This document shows positions 1 through 6,999 of a stretch of 16,022 bases of DNA, in pieces. Source of the stretch: Acetobacter sp. UBA5411 (GTDB taxonomy: Bacteria > Pseudomonadota > Alphaproteobacteria > Acetobacterales > Acetobacteraceae); assembly GCF_002409645.1 (NCBI RefSeq), contig NZ_DHNR01000029.1, positions 1-16,022 of the forward strand, written 5' to 3'. The notes under the pieces are model-generated. The model ran no database searches. It saw only the letters and a program-made list of their open reading frames with translations, and had not been told where the DNA came from. The first letter of the stretch is position 1. Every line of letters begins with the position of its first letter. Both the position numbers and the translations under genes were made by a program.

Positions 1-165
1 CTGCGCACCATGACGCTCCCGGATATGTTCATCGACCATGACAGCCAGTTCGAGCAATACAACGTCGCACACCTCAACGCCCCCTATATCGTTCAGACAG
101 CGCTCCAGGCGCTGGGGATCGTTGAAGAACAGCCTTCATCTGTGAGAATGGCTTCAGGAGTATAA
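1..165 (+). CDS. dxs: 1-deoxy-D-xylulose-5-phosphate synthase, C-terminal end (partial)
   Basis: The window opens inside a reading frame of 54 codons that ends in TAA at 163-165. It contains LPDMFIDHDSQFEQY followed by an Ala/Leu-rich stretch ending in ALQALGI. This matches the conserved C-terminal transketolase-type domain of DXS, where an LPD-FIDHD-QY pattern precedes the last helix. DXS condenses pyruvate and glyceraldehyde 3-phosphate in the first step of the MEP isoprenoid pathway, which feeds squalene and hopanoids. The stop lies only 6 bases before the hpnM start, so both are probably co-transcribed and hopanoid tailoring is coupled to precursor supply. Only the last part is visible; catalytic TPP-binding parts lie outside the window. 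Confidence 0.88.
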   Translation: MRTMTLPDMFIDHDSQFEQYNVAHLNAPYIVQTALQALGIVEEQPSSVRMASGV

Positions 166-171
166 AAGCAA

Positions 172-804
172 ATGACCAGACTACGGTTTCCGGCCCTGTC
201 AGCCCTTGTCCTTGGTGCTTCTCTTTCCTTCCAGTCTTTCGGCGCGCATGCACAGAGCGCTGCAGCCGTCACGGCGCCAATTCAGGCTCTCAATCAGGCG
301 CTGGACGCAATCCAGCAGCCAAATTCGGGCAGTTTTGCAGCACGGACCAGCAAACTCGCGCCCGTCGTCGATCAGTCCTATGATCTGGAAAGCGTTCTGC
401 GCTCTTCCGTTGGCGCATCACGCTATGCGCAGCTTTCCGCCGATGACAAACAGAAGCTGATGGTCGCATTCCGCGAATATACGGTCGCCCGTTATCTTTC
501 GAGCTTCAAGCCGGGTTCCGGAGCAAAATTCACCCTTTCTCCGGAGATCAGCCCTTATTCCATCGCCTCCGAGCAGAAGGTGACGACACATATCGGTTCA
601 GATGAAAACCCGCAGGGAACAGAAATCGACTATGTCATGCGTCAGGAAAATGGCAGCTGGAAGATTGTCGATGTGTTGCTGGAAGGGCATATCAGTCAGG
701 TAGTGGTTCAGCGCTCCGATTTCGGCCCGACGCTGGCAGCTAGTGATGTGAACGGTCTCATTGCTGTTCTGAACAAAAAAGTGAAGACCTTCTCGGAGGA
801 TTGA
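172..804 (+). CDS. hpnM: Hopanoid-associated MlaC/Ttg2D-like periplasmic lipid-binding protein
   Basis: This 210-residue protein has a clear signal peptide: Arg at 3 and 5, a hydrophobic core at about 8-20, and a likely cleavage after AHA (residue 27). The mature part reads as the toluene-tolerance / MlaC family, with a helical N-terminus and a later segment containing YVMRQENGSWKIVDVLLEG, the usual beta-strand end of these carriers. MlaC proteins shuttle phospholipids between membranes, and the hopanoid-linked subgroup (HpnM) is thought to act with the RND-type HpnN exporter. The length is normal for the family. An SD-like CAGGAG at 155-160 lies inside the dxs end, and the gene follows dxs by 6 bases. 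The family is clear; the hopanoid role rests on position beside hpnI/J/K. Confidence 0.82.
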   Translation: MTRLRFPALSALVLGASLSFQSFGAHAQSAAAVTAPIQALNQALDAIQQPNSGSFAARTSKLAPVVDQSYDLESVLRSSVGASRYAQLSADDKQKLMVAFREYTVARYLSSFKPGSGAKFTLSPEISPYSIASEQKVTTHIGSDENPQGTEIDYVMRQENGSWKIVDVLLEGHISQVVVQRSDFGPTLAASDVNGLIAVLNKKVKTFSED

Positions 805-890
805 TTTCCTATGCTTCGGAGCCTGCCTGCGACCGGTCTCTCTGCCGTTGCGTGTGATACGATGCAGATGACCGCCATCCGGCAGCCCTG

Positions 891-2081
891 ATGGCCCTTC
901 TTCATGATCTCGCCATTTTCTGTGATATCCTCGGTATCGCAGGAACTGTTCAGGCTGCGCTCGGCACGGCGCTGGTGATCCGCTTTCGTTCGAATGAGAA
1001 GAAAGCGACCGCTACCCACGGTTTTCAGCCACCAGTCACCATTCTGAAGCCTCTTCATGGCGATGAACCCCTGCTTGCAGAAGCTCTGGAAAGTTTCTGC
1101 ACGCAGGACTACCCAGATTTCCAGATTGTCTTTGGGGTCCAGCGCGCCAACGATCCTGCCATCGATATCGTTGAACATCTCCAAAAACGACATCCACACA
1201 TTGACATGTGCCTTGTCATCAACGGCACACAGCATGGCGATAACCGCAAAGTCGGCAATCTGATCAATATGTTGCCGAAAGCCCGGCATGATCTGCTGGT
1301 CATTTCCGATTCCGACATTCATGTCAGCCCGGACTACCTGCAACAGGTCGTCAAAAAGCTTGTGCTGCCTGACACTGGACTGGTGACAACAATTTATGCC
1401 GGGTTGCCCGCCAGCCGAAATATTCCCCGTCTGTTTGCGGCCTGCCAGATCAATCACAACTTCCTGCCTGGCGTCCTCCTATCCCGTTACCTGGGGCGAC
1501 AGGACTGTCTGGGCGCGACCATGGCCCTCTCCCGCACGACTCTCGAACAGGTCGGCGGGTTTCAGGCTCTGGTATCCCATGTCGCCGATGACGCCATTCT
1601 GGGACGCCTTGTCCGCGCTCATGGACAGGACATCTCAATTGCCGAAACCATGACGTGGACCACAATCGCTGAAACCACGTTCACCGATCTGCTGGTCCAC
1701 GAACTGCGTTGGGGACGGACGGTCCGCGCTCTTGCTCCGGCCGGTTATCTGGCCTCCGCCATTCAGCTGCCGCTGTTCTGGCTTTCGTTCGCTGTGCTTT
1801 TGCAACCACATGCAGCTGGTTTTCTGACATTTTTTCTGTGGGGCTGGGCCTTCCGGGCGCTCTGCGCGTTCGCAATGGACCGGACTGTCGGACAGAGATC
1901 CCTACTTCCCCTACTCCTGCTTCCTTTCCGTGACTGGCTTTCAGCCGCCGTCATGGTCGGCAGCATGACCGGGTCACGCGTGGACTGGCGGGGACATACC
2001 ATGCATGTCACCCCCCACCCTGCCGTCGCCCCTTCCGTTCCGCCTGTCGGCACCCCACTTTCTCCCAATGACGGTCCCTGA
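891..2081 (+). CDS. hpnI: Hopanoid glycosyltransferase HpnI (GT2/GT21-like, membrane)
   Basis: This 396-residue protein has an N-terminal membrane helix (about 10-30), a cytoplasmic glycosyltransferase domain and a hydrophobic C-terminal region (about 285-330). Visible motifs are PVTILKPLHG near residue 48-57, the metal/nucleotide-sugar site SDSD at 139-142, DD at 233-234 and ELRWGR at 271-276, the D-D-D-(Q/R)xxRW order of ceramide-glucosyltransferase-like enzymes. In Burkholderia, HpnI adds N-acetylglucosamine to bacteriohopanetetrol. The ATG at 891 is the first start after an in-frame TGA at 855-857; no good Shine-Dalgarno is visible, and 86 bases separate it from hpnM. The C-terminal 25 residues are Pro-rich and likely disordered. 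Donor and acceptor are inferred from the family and from hpnJ/hpnK downstream. Confidence 0.88.
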   Translation: MALLHDLAIFCDILGIAGTVQAALGTALVIRFRSNEKKATATHGFQPPVTILKPLHGDEPLLAEALESFCTQDYPDFQIVFGVQRANDPAIDIVEHLQKRHPHIDMCLVINGTQHGDNRKVGNLINMLPKARHDLLVISDSDIHVSPDYLQQVVKKLVLPDTGLVTTIYAGLPASRNIPRLFAACQINHNFLPGVLLSRYLGRQDCLGATMALSRTTLEQVGGFQALVSHVADDAILGRLVRAHGQDISIAETMTWTTIAETTFTDLLVHELRWGRTVRALAPAGYLASAIQLPLFWLSFAVLLQPHAAGFLTFFLWGWAFRALCAFAMDRTVGQRSLLPLLLLPFRDWLSAAVMVGSMTGSRVDWRGHTMHVTPHPAVAPSVPPVGTPLSPNDGP

Positions 2082-2238
2082 AACCCTCATTGAAATGGAG
2101 CAGATGAGAGTGCCACTAGGCGTATTTGACAGTTAGACTACGCTCCTTTCCGCAGCGAACACTTGCCATGCGCTCCCGCTGGCGATACCCGTCTGCAACT
2201 TTTTGTTTCGGCGAATGCCCAGATTAAGGATTTCGCGC

Positions 2239-3663
2239 ATGTTAAAGACCCTGTTTCTGCAGCCTCCCACTTTCGACGGGTTCGATGGAGGCGCTGGTTC
2301 GCGCTATCAGGCCAAGCGCGAGATCAAATCTTTCTGGTATCCGACCTGGCTGGCTCAGCCTGCCGCTCTTGTCGAAGGCAGCCGCCTGATTGACGCGCCT
2401 CCGGCAGGCATTGGCATGGAGCCGATTCTTGAGGATGTGAAAAACCGCGATCTGGTGATCATCCACACCTCGACGCCGTCCTTCACCAAGGACGTCGAAG
2501 TTGCGCAGATGATCAAGGACGTGAATCCTAACATCAAGATCGGTTTCGTCGGCGCGAAGGTTGCGGTTCAGCCGGAAGAAAGCCTGCTCAAGGCTCCCGT
2601 CGTGGACTTCGTCGCCCGTAACGAGTTCGATTTCACGATCAAGGAAATCGCAGAAGGGCGTGAATTCAAGGACGTTGACGGCATCAGCTATCGCAACAGC
2701 GAAGGCGAGATCATCAACAACCGTGACCGCGCCATGATCGAAAACATGGACAGCCTGCCGTTCGTGACGGAGGTCTACAAGCGCGACCTCAAGATCGAAG
2801 ACTACTTCATCGGCTATCTGATGCACCCGTATATCTCGATCTATACGGGTCGGGGCTGTAAGTCCCGCTGCACATTCTGCCTGTGGCCGCAGACGGTTGG
2901 TGGCCATCACTACCGCACGCGCAGCCCGCAGCATGTCGCCGCCGAGATCCGTCTGGCGAAGCAGTATTTCCCGCAGGTGAAGGAATTCTTCTTCGACGAC
3001 GACACCTTCACCGACGACCTGCCGCGCGCCGAGGCCATCGCCAAGGAACTGGGCAAGCTGGGCGTCACATGGTCCTGCAACGCCAAGGCCAATGTTCCCC
3101 GCAAGACCCTTGAGATTCTGAAGGACAATGGCCTGCGCCTGCTGCTCGTCGGCTACGAGAGCGGCAACCAGCAGATCCTTCACAACATCAAGAAGGGTAT
3201 GCGCGTCGAAGTCGCACGTGAGTTCACCAAGAACTGCCACGAGCTGGGCATCAAGATCCACGGCACCTTCATCCTCGGCCTGCCGGGCGAGACGAAAGAG
3301 ACCATTCAGGAAACCATCCAGTTCGCCAAGGACATCAACCCGCACACGCTGCAGGTGTCCCTCGCCGCGCCTTATCCGGGCACGGCTCTGCATAAGGAAG
3401 CGATCGAGAATGGCTGGTTCGATGAATCCCACGCTGAGCTGATCGACGAGAACGGCGTGCAGATGGCTCCGCTGCACTACCCGCACCTGTCGCATACGGA
3501 AATCTTCAATGGCGTGGAGGAGTTCTACAAGAAGTTCTACTTCCGCGCTCCGAAGATCGCCTCCATCGTCAGTGAGATGGTGCGTAGCCCGCAGATGATG
3601 AAGCGTCGTCTGCGTGAAGGTGTGGAGTTCTTCCACTTCCTGCGCGATCGTCACGCGGCCTGA
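2239..3663 (+). CDS. hpnJ: Hopanoid radical SAM / B12-binding protein HpnJ
   Basis: A 474-residue protein with an N-terminal cobalamin-binding-like domain (about 1-160; VIIHTSTPSF and KIGFVGAK strands) and a radical SAM domain whose cluster motif CKSRCTFC gives C207, C211 and C214. Acid-rich EFFFDDDTF and GTFILGLPGE follow, as usual in this family. HpnJ is required to convert bacteriohopanetetrol glucosamine to the cyclitol ether. An in-frame ATG at 2203 exists, but the ATG at 2239 has AAGGA at 2226-2230 eight bases away and gives the family-like start MLKTLFLQPPTFDGF, so I use 2239. The 157-base gap after hpnI contains a TTGACA at 2126-2131 without a convincing -10 box. Codon use is strongly biased (AAG, ATC, CTG, GAC), more than in hpnI, which suggests higher expression. 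Confidence 0.92.
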   Translation: MLKTLFLQPPTFDGFDGGAGSRYQAKREIKSFWYPTWLAQPAALVEGSRLIDAPPAGIGMEPILEDVKNRDLVIIHTSTPSFTKDVEVAQMIKDVNPNIKIGFVGAKVAVQPEESLLKAPVVDFVARNEFDFTIKEIAEGREFKDVDGISYRNSEGEIINNRDRAMIENMDSLPFVTEVYKRDLKIEDYFIGYLMHPYISIYTGRGCKSRCTFCLWPQTVGGHHYRTRSPQHVAAEIRLAKQYFPQVKEFFFDDDTFTDDLPRAEAIAKELGKLGVTWSCNAKANVPRKTLEILKDNGLRLLLVGYESGNQQILHNIKKGMRVEVAREFTKNCHELGIKIHGTFILGLPGETKETIQETIQFAKDINPHTLQVSLAAPYPGTALHKEAIENGWFDESHAELIDENGVQMAPLHYPHLSHTEIFNGVEEFYKKFYFRAPKIASIVSEMVRSPQMMKRRLREGVEFFHFLRDRHAA

Positions 3664-3673
3664 TCAGACTACC

Positions 3674-4522
3674 ATGCGGCGCGCGATCATTTCCTCCGAT
3701 GACTTCGGCCTGTCCGTCGAGGTCAACGAAGCCATCGAGATCGCGCACCGCGACGGCGTTCTCTCCACAGCCAGCCTGATGATGGCCGGTCCTGCAGTCG
3801 AGGACGCCATCGAACGCGCCAGACGGATCCCGACCCTGAAAGTCGGACTCCATCTGGTGGTGATCGAAGGGCCGTGCGTCCTTCCCCCTTCCGAAATTCC
3901 GCTGCTGGTTTCTCCTGACGGACAGTTTCCGTCCGATCAGCTGAAACTGGGCATCAACTATTTCTTCCGTCCCGCAGTCCGGAAACAGCTCGCAGCCGAA
4001 ATCGAGGCGCAGTTCGCAGCGTTTGCGCGGACGGGCCTTACGCTCGACCATGCCAACGCTCACAAGCACATGCATCTGCACCCGACCGTCGGGAAGCTGT
4101 TGATCGAAAGTGGCAAACGGCATGGGCTCCGTGCCGTGCGTGTGCCACTGGAACCACCAGAGCCACTCATGGCGGCTGGCACCTATGTTGACAGCTTCGG
4201 CGCGGCAGCCTTGCGTCACTGGACAAGACTGCTGCGCTGGCAGGCGCGCTCCGCTGGCATGGTGACGAACGACTGGTGTTTCGGCATTGAGTGGAGCGGG
4301 CACATGACGCCGAACCGGGTCTCGGCACTCGCTGCGCATCTCCCTGATGGCGTCTCTGAAATCTATTTTCATCCCGCCACGCACAAGAATGCACTGCTTC
4401 AGAAGCTTATGCCAACGTATGAGCATGAAGCCGAACTGGCAGCGCTGTGCAGTCCCGGCTTTCGGGCCGGTCTGGCCGATTCACATACCGATCTGATCGG
4501 CTGGAGCGATCTTTCCCGCTGA
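3674..4522 (+). CDS. hpnK: Hopanoid deacetylase HpnK (YdjC/ChbG family)
   Basis: A 282-residue YdjC/ChbG-type carbohydrate deacetylase. Metal and catalytic motifs are visible: SSDDFG with D9 and D10, GLHL with H60, and the His-rich DHANAHKHMHLHP (H126, H130, H132, H134, H136). Near the C-terminus EIYFHPA supplies a further His. In Burkholderia, HpnK removes the acetyl group from the N-acetylglucosamine that HpnI attaches to bacteriohopanetetrol. The reading frame is open from 3614, but the family start MRRAIISSDDFG begins at 3674, ten bases after the hpnJ stop, so 3674 is preferred and an upstream overlap with hpnJ is unlikely. It is translated in an operon with hpnJ and converges on the following minus-strand gene with only 21 bases between stops. 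Confidence 0.9.
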   Translation: MRRAIISSDDFGLSVEVNEAIEIAHRDGVLSTASLMMAGPAVEDAIERARRIPTLKVGLHLVVIEGPCVLPPSEIPLLVSPDGQFPSDQLKLGINYFFRPAVRKQLAAEIEAQFAAFARTGLTLDHANAHKHMHLHPTVGKLLIESGKRHGLRAVRVPLEPPEPLMAAGTYVDSFGAAALRHWTRLLRWQARSAGMVTNDWCFGIEWSGHMTPNRVSALAAHLPDGVSEIYFHPATHKNALLQKLMPTYEHEAELAALCSPGFRAGLADSHTDLIGWSDLSR

Positions 4523-4543
4523 CAGGCGGAGAAACACCTTCTC

Positions 4544-5659
4544 TCAGTCTGCTTTCCGTCGGGCGGCCATCTTGGTGTAGGCCTCGATAAATTCATCGAT
4601 ATGACTGGCTTCTACGTTCCACGGCAAAGACACACGCAGAGCATTTCCTGCCAGATCATCCTGTCCCATCGCATGCAACACATGCGAACCGCCAACCTTG
4701 CCTGACGAACAGGCCGATCCTGCCGAAACACAGAACCCGGCGAGATCCAGTGCAATCAGCTGTGCCTCACTACGGACACCCGGCAGCAGGAGGCAGGCTG
4801 TGTTCGTCAGTTTGGGAGCATCCGCGCCACAGACCAGCGCTCCCTGCTGCAAAGCCGCCGCCTCAAGCCTGTCGCGCAGTGCTCTCAGGTCGGCAGGCTG
4901 CGCCAGAGCCGCATCCAGAGCAGCCGACATGGAGGCAATGGCGGGAAGCGCCTGCGTCCCGCCTCGCCGTCCCCGTTCCTGCCCGCCTCCAGCCTGCATG
5001 GGCGGCACCACAACCGGCCCATTCCCAGCCAGCACAAGAGCCCCGGCTCCTTTTAGGCCGCCGAATTTATGTCCTGAGAGAGCGACACTGTCCGCCCCTA
5101 ACTCAGTGAGACTGACCGGCAGACGACCGACAGCCTGAACAGCATCGACATGCAGCTTCGCCTGTGCTGCGCGACAGAGACGACTGACCTCGCTGATGGG
5201 ATTGATAACGCCGGTTTCATTATTGGCCAGCATCACGCAGACAAGCGTTTCCTGAGACCGGTCTGAGAGCTTCTCTTCCAGAATGGCGAGGTCGATCCGC
5301 CCATCGGGCAGAACCGGCAGCACTTCCACCAGATACGCATCATCAGACGCCTTGCGCACAGCGTCATGTTCCGTGGCACCGACAAGGCGGCGGCGTCCTT
5401 TCCCCAAACCTTTCACAGCCAGCGTGTTGGCCTCGGTCCCACCAGAGGTGAAAATGCAGTTGTCCGGATGCACCCCGAGATGAGCCGAGACGCTGCGGCG
5501 GGCATGATCCAAGATGGAGCGAGCCTGTCGTCCAGCGCTGTGAGGTGATGAAGGATTTCCGACAACAGCCATCGCTTCCATGGCCGCCTCCCGTCCCTCC
5601 GGACGCAACGGCTCTGTCGCGTTGGCATCAAGATAAATCATGGCAATCGGGCTTTTCAT
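4544..5659 (-). CDS. Cysteine desulfurase (class V aminotransferase, NifS/IscS type)
   Basis: A 371-residue PLP enzyme that removes sulfur from cysteine, forming a persulfide used for Fe-S clusters or thiolated tRNA. Family marks are IYLDANATEPLRP at the start, TSGGTEAN (about 71-78), EHDA with H98 over the PLP ring, LSGHKFGG with the PLP lysine K198, and SAGSACSSGKVGG with the persulfide cysteine C317. Length is slightly short of IscS (about 400) and fits the NifS-like subgroup. The given start is the first ATG; a second at residue 7 (codon 5639-5641) gives the more typical MIYLDANAT start, and neither has a strong Shine-Dalgarno. The partner (Isc, Suf or tRNA thiolation) cannot be told, since no scaffold gene lies in the window. 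Confidence 0.9.
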   Translation of the reverse strand: MKSPIAMIYLDANATEPLRPEGREAAMEAMAVVGNPSSPHSAGRQARSILDHARRSVSAHLGVHPDNCIFTSGGTEANTLAVKGLGKGRRRLVGATEHDAVRKASDDAYLVEVLPVLPDGRIDLAILEEKLSDRSQETLVCVMLANNETGVINPISEVSRLCRAAQAKLHVDAVQAVGRLPVSLTELGADSVALSGHKFGGLKGAGALVLAGNGPVVVPPMQAGGGQERGRRGGTQALPAIASMSAALDAALAQPADLRALRDRLEAAALQQGALVCGADAPKLTNTACLLLPGVRSEAQLIALDLAGFCVSAGSACSSGKVGGSHVLHAMGQDDLAGNALRVSLPWNVEASHIDEFIEAYTKMAARRKAD

Positions 5660-5719
5660 TCAGGATCAGAAGGCGGGACGGGAGTGGTTTCTCCACCGTT
5701 TTCAATGACTTTGATCACA

Positions 5720-5725
5720 ATTATA
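5720..5725 (-). promoter_or_regulatory. Candidate -10 box for the cysteine desulfurase
   Basis: On the minus strand a perfect TATAAT occurs at 5725-5720, about 60 bases upstream of the desulfurase start at 5659. The surrounding bases are AT-rich compared with the genes. I see no good -35 at 16-18 bases. On the + strand the same patch offers TTTTCA (5699-5704) and TATACG (5722-5727) with a 17-base spacer, so it may be a divergent promoter. This is a motif-based inference only. Confidence 0.35.
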
Positions 5726-5857
5726 CGATTTATGTGGCAAACTGCGTTCTCAAACCGCTATATGTGGCTCAAGGGACACGATTCGTGGGAAACATTGATC
5801 GCGTCCGCCAAGTCCGGCGCATGTTGCAGCAATGCCGCAGCCCGGAGATCATAATGG

Positions 5858-6022
5858 ATGGTCCTGCCGCCGAGTCAACTCTGGTTGACAGGCTGTCGGC
5901 CAGACACACCAGAGTGGCTGTTGAACGCCGCGAAGGAACAAGGATTGCGACCGGTGCAACGCACGGTTTACCCGACTGACGCAGGTTATGCGCACATTCC
6001 GACCCGAATAGTGCTAGATTAA
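5858..6022 (+). CDS. Doubtful small ORF, 54 residues, unknown
   Basis: An ORF of 54 codons starts at ATG 5858, preceded by GGAGA at 5844-5848 with a spacing of nine bases, and ends in TAA at 6020-6022. The peptide includes PDTPEWLLNAAKEQGLRPV and RTVYPTDAGYAHIPTRIVLD, which reads like a soluble protein fragment more than random translation, but I recognise no family. Codon third positions are only moderately GC-rich (about 60 per cent by rough count), below the neighbours. The same frame is open upstream from 5705 to a TAA at 5852, so it could also be the remains of a longer broken gene. A different frame, starting at 5854, is open over the same bases. It is the only candidate gene in the 576-base region between the desulfurase and the hydrolase. 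Confidence 0.28.
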   Translation: MVLPPSQLWLTGCRPDTPEWLLNAAKEQGLRPVQRTVYPTDAGYAHIPTRIVLD

Positions 6023-6058
6023 GCGTCCCACCATGTCACGCAAGTGAAAACATTATGA

Positions 6059-6095
6059 CGGCTTTCCGGAAGAGGTGAATGTCTCCGAAAAGCCG
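6059..6095 (+). promoter_or_regulatory. Leader hairpin with Shine-Dalgarno in the loop
   Basis: CGGCTTTCCGGA (6059-6070) and TCCGAAAAGCCG (6084-6095) form a 12-bp stem with one C-A mismatch (a G-U pair on the other strand). The 13-base loop contains AGAGGTGAATG, a Shine-Dalgarno-like run directly followed by an ATG. It lies 140 bases upstream of the hydrolase start and just before an intrinsic terminator. An extended -10-like TGCTAGATT lies upstream at 6012-6020. It may be part of an attenuator, a small RNA, or only the 3' UTR of the small upstream ORF. Confidence 0.4.
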
Positions 6096-6102
6096 GTTTA
6101 TG

Positions 6103-6125
6103 CCTCTGGATTCAGGGGTGTTTTT
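6103..6125 (+). terminator. Intrinsic terminator upstream of the hydrolase gene
   Basis: CCTCTG (6103-6108) pairs with CAGGGG (6113-6118; one G-U) around the four-base loop GATT, and is followed after two bases by TTTTT at 6121-6125. This is a compact rho-independent terminator on the + strand. The nearest complete gene upstream on this strand is hpnK, 1.6 kb away behind a convergent gene, so it ends either the doubtful 54-codon ORF, a small RNA, or prematurely the hydrolase mRNA. Confidence 0.55.
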
Positions 6126-6235
6126 GATTTCGAACCCGGCAGGGAATGCGAGGCATCGCTTCTTTCCGGACAGAGTCCTCTAAACAGGTTTCCAGTCATG
6201 CCCAGGGACGGAAGCCAGAAAATTGCGGAAACATA

Positions 6236-6901
6236 ATGCCTGAGGTTATGTTCGCCGGCCCTGATGGCCGCCTTGAAGGACGTTACCATCACTCGAGCGA
6301 GCCGAATGCGCCGCTCGCCCTCGTGCTCCACCCCCACCCGCTGCACGGCGGAACCATGAACAACCGCATCACCTATGCGATGTATCGTTCATTTGAAAAA
6401 ATGGGCTTTTCCGTCATGCGCTACAACTCGCGTGGCGTTGGTCGTTCGCAGGGACGTTATGACGGTGGTATCGGAGAAATTTCCGATGCCGCTGCTGCCC
6501 TCGACTGGATGCAGGCCGTCAACCCGAACGCCGGTGCGCTCTGGATCGCCGGTTATTCCTTCGGCGCGTTTGTCGGCATGCAGTTGCTGATGCGTCGTCC
6601 GGAAGTCACGGGCTGGATCAGTGTGGCCCCTCCCGCCGCGCATTATGACTTCGGCTTCTTGGCTCCCTGCCCCTGCGGCGGTCTGATGATTGCCGGTGGC
6701 AAGGACGATCTCGCGCCAGAACCCGCCATCCACAAGCTGGTGGACAAGCTGAACACGCAGAAGAACGTGCAGGTCGATTACCGTATCTTCCCGGATGCCG
6801 ACCATATCTTTGCCAAGCAGGCCGATCAGGTCGTTGACGCGCTTGAAGATCATGTCAGCACCGTCATGGCCCGTCGCAGTCTGGCCCTCGCCGCAGACTG
6901 A
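6236..6901 (+). CDS. Alpha/beta hydrolase (COG2945-like)
   Basis: A 221-residue cytoplasmic alpha/beta hydrolase. HPHPLHGGTMNN (about 32-43) is the characteristic early motif of this small-hydrolase group; RGVGRSQG follows, GYSFGA holds the nucleophile S108, GGKDD (154-158) offers the acid and DADH the catalytic H190. The substrate is unknown; members act on esters or thioesters. The frame is open from 6146, but the start at 6236 gives a family-like N-terminus and has GGAA at 6227-6230 five bases away. Its ATG overlaps the TAA of a 12-codon upstream mini-ORF (6198-6236) as TAATG, which could couple translation. It is followed by a strong hairpin before tyrS. Confidence 0.85.
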   Translation: MPEVMFAGPDGRLEGRYHHSSEPNAPLALVLHPHPLHGGTMNNRITYAMYRSFEKMGFSVMRYNSRGVGRSQGRYDGGIGEISDAAAALDWMQAVNPNAGALWIAGYSFGAFVGMQLLMRRPEVTGWISVAPPAAHYDFGFLAPCPCGGLMIAGGKDDLAPEPAIHKLVDKLNTQKNVQVDYRIFPDADHIFAKQADQVVDALEDHVSTVMARRSLALAAD

Positions 6902-6910
6902 TCGAACTTT

Positions 6911-6942
6911 CGCAGGACAGTGCAACTGCGCACTGTCCTGCG
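6911..6942 (+). terminator. Strong hairpin after the hydrolase gene
   Basis: CGCAGGACAGTGC (6911-6923) and its exact complement (6930-6942) form a perfect 13-bp stem with a six-base loop, beginning 10 bases after the hydrolase stop. No T-run follows on either strand, so it may act as a rho-assisted or bidirectional terminator or as an mRNA 3'-end stabiliser; it could also lie in the tyrS leader. Confidence 0.55.
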
Positions 6943-6999
6943 GTTCCGTCCGCCGGTCCCTCGTGGTAAAGCAACGCCGCGAGACGAACAGGACCGGTG

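Noticed and set aside
708..1457. Minus-strand ORF of 249 codons across hpnM end and hpnI
   Set aside because: It overlaps two well supported genes on the other strand and its translation shows no family features.
2242..3654. Open reading frame of 470 codons antisense to hpnJ
   Set aside because: It lies wholly within the strongly supported hpnJ. A codon-biased, G/C-ending gene naturally keeps the complementary frame free of stops; its translation (rich in Val, Asp, Leu, Arg and His) shows no recognisable domain.
3569..4426. Minus-strand ORF of 285 codons antisense to hpnK
   Set aside because: It is the shadow of hpnK, whose deacetylase motifs are clear.
4529..4543. GAGAA-5-TTCTC hairpin between hpnK and the desulfurase as a shared terminator
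   Set aside because: Only five pairs and no T-run; too weak to call, though transcripts must end near here.
5545..5979. + strand ORF of 144 codons beginning inside the cysteine desulfurase
   Set aside because: The first third is antisense to the desulfurase, and the rest has no ribosome binding site upstream of it and no recognisable features.
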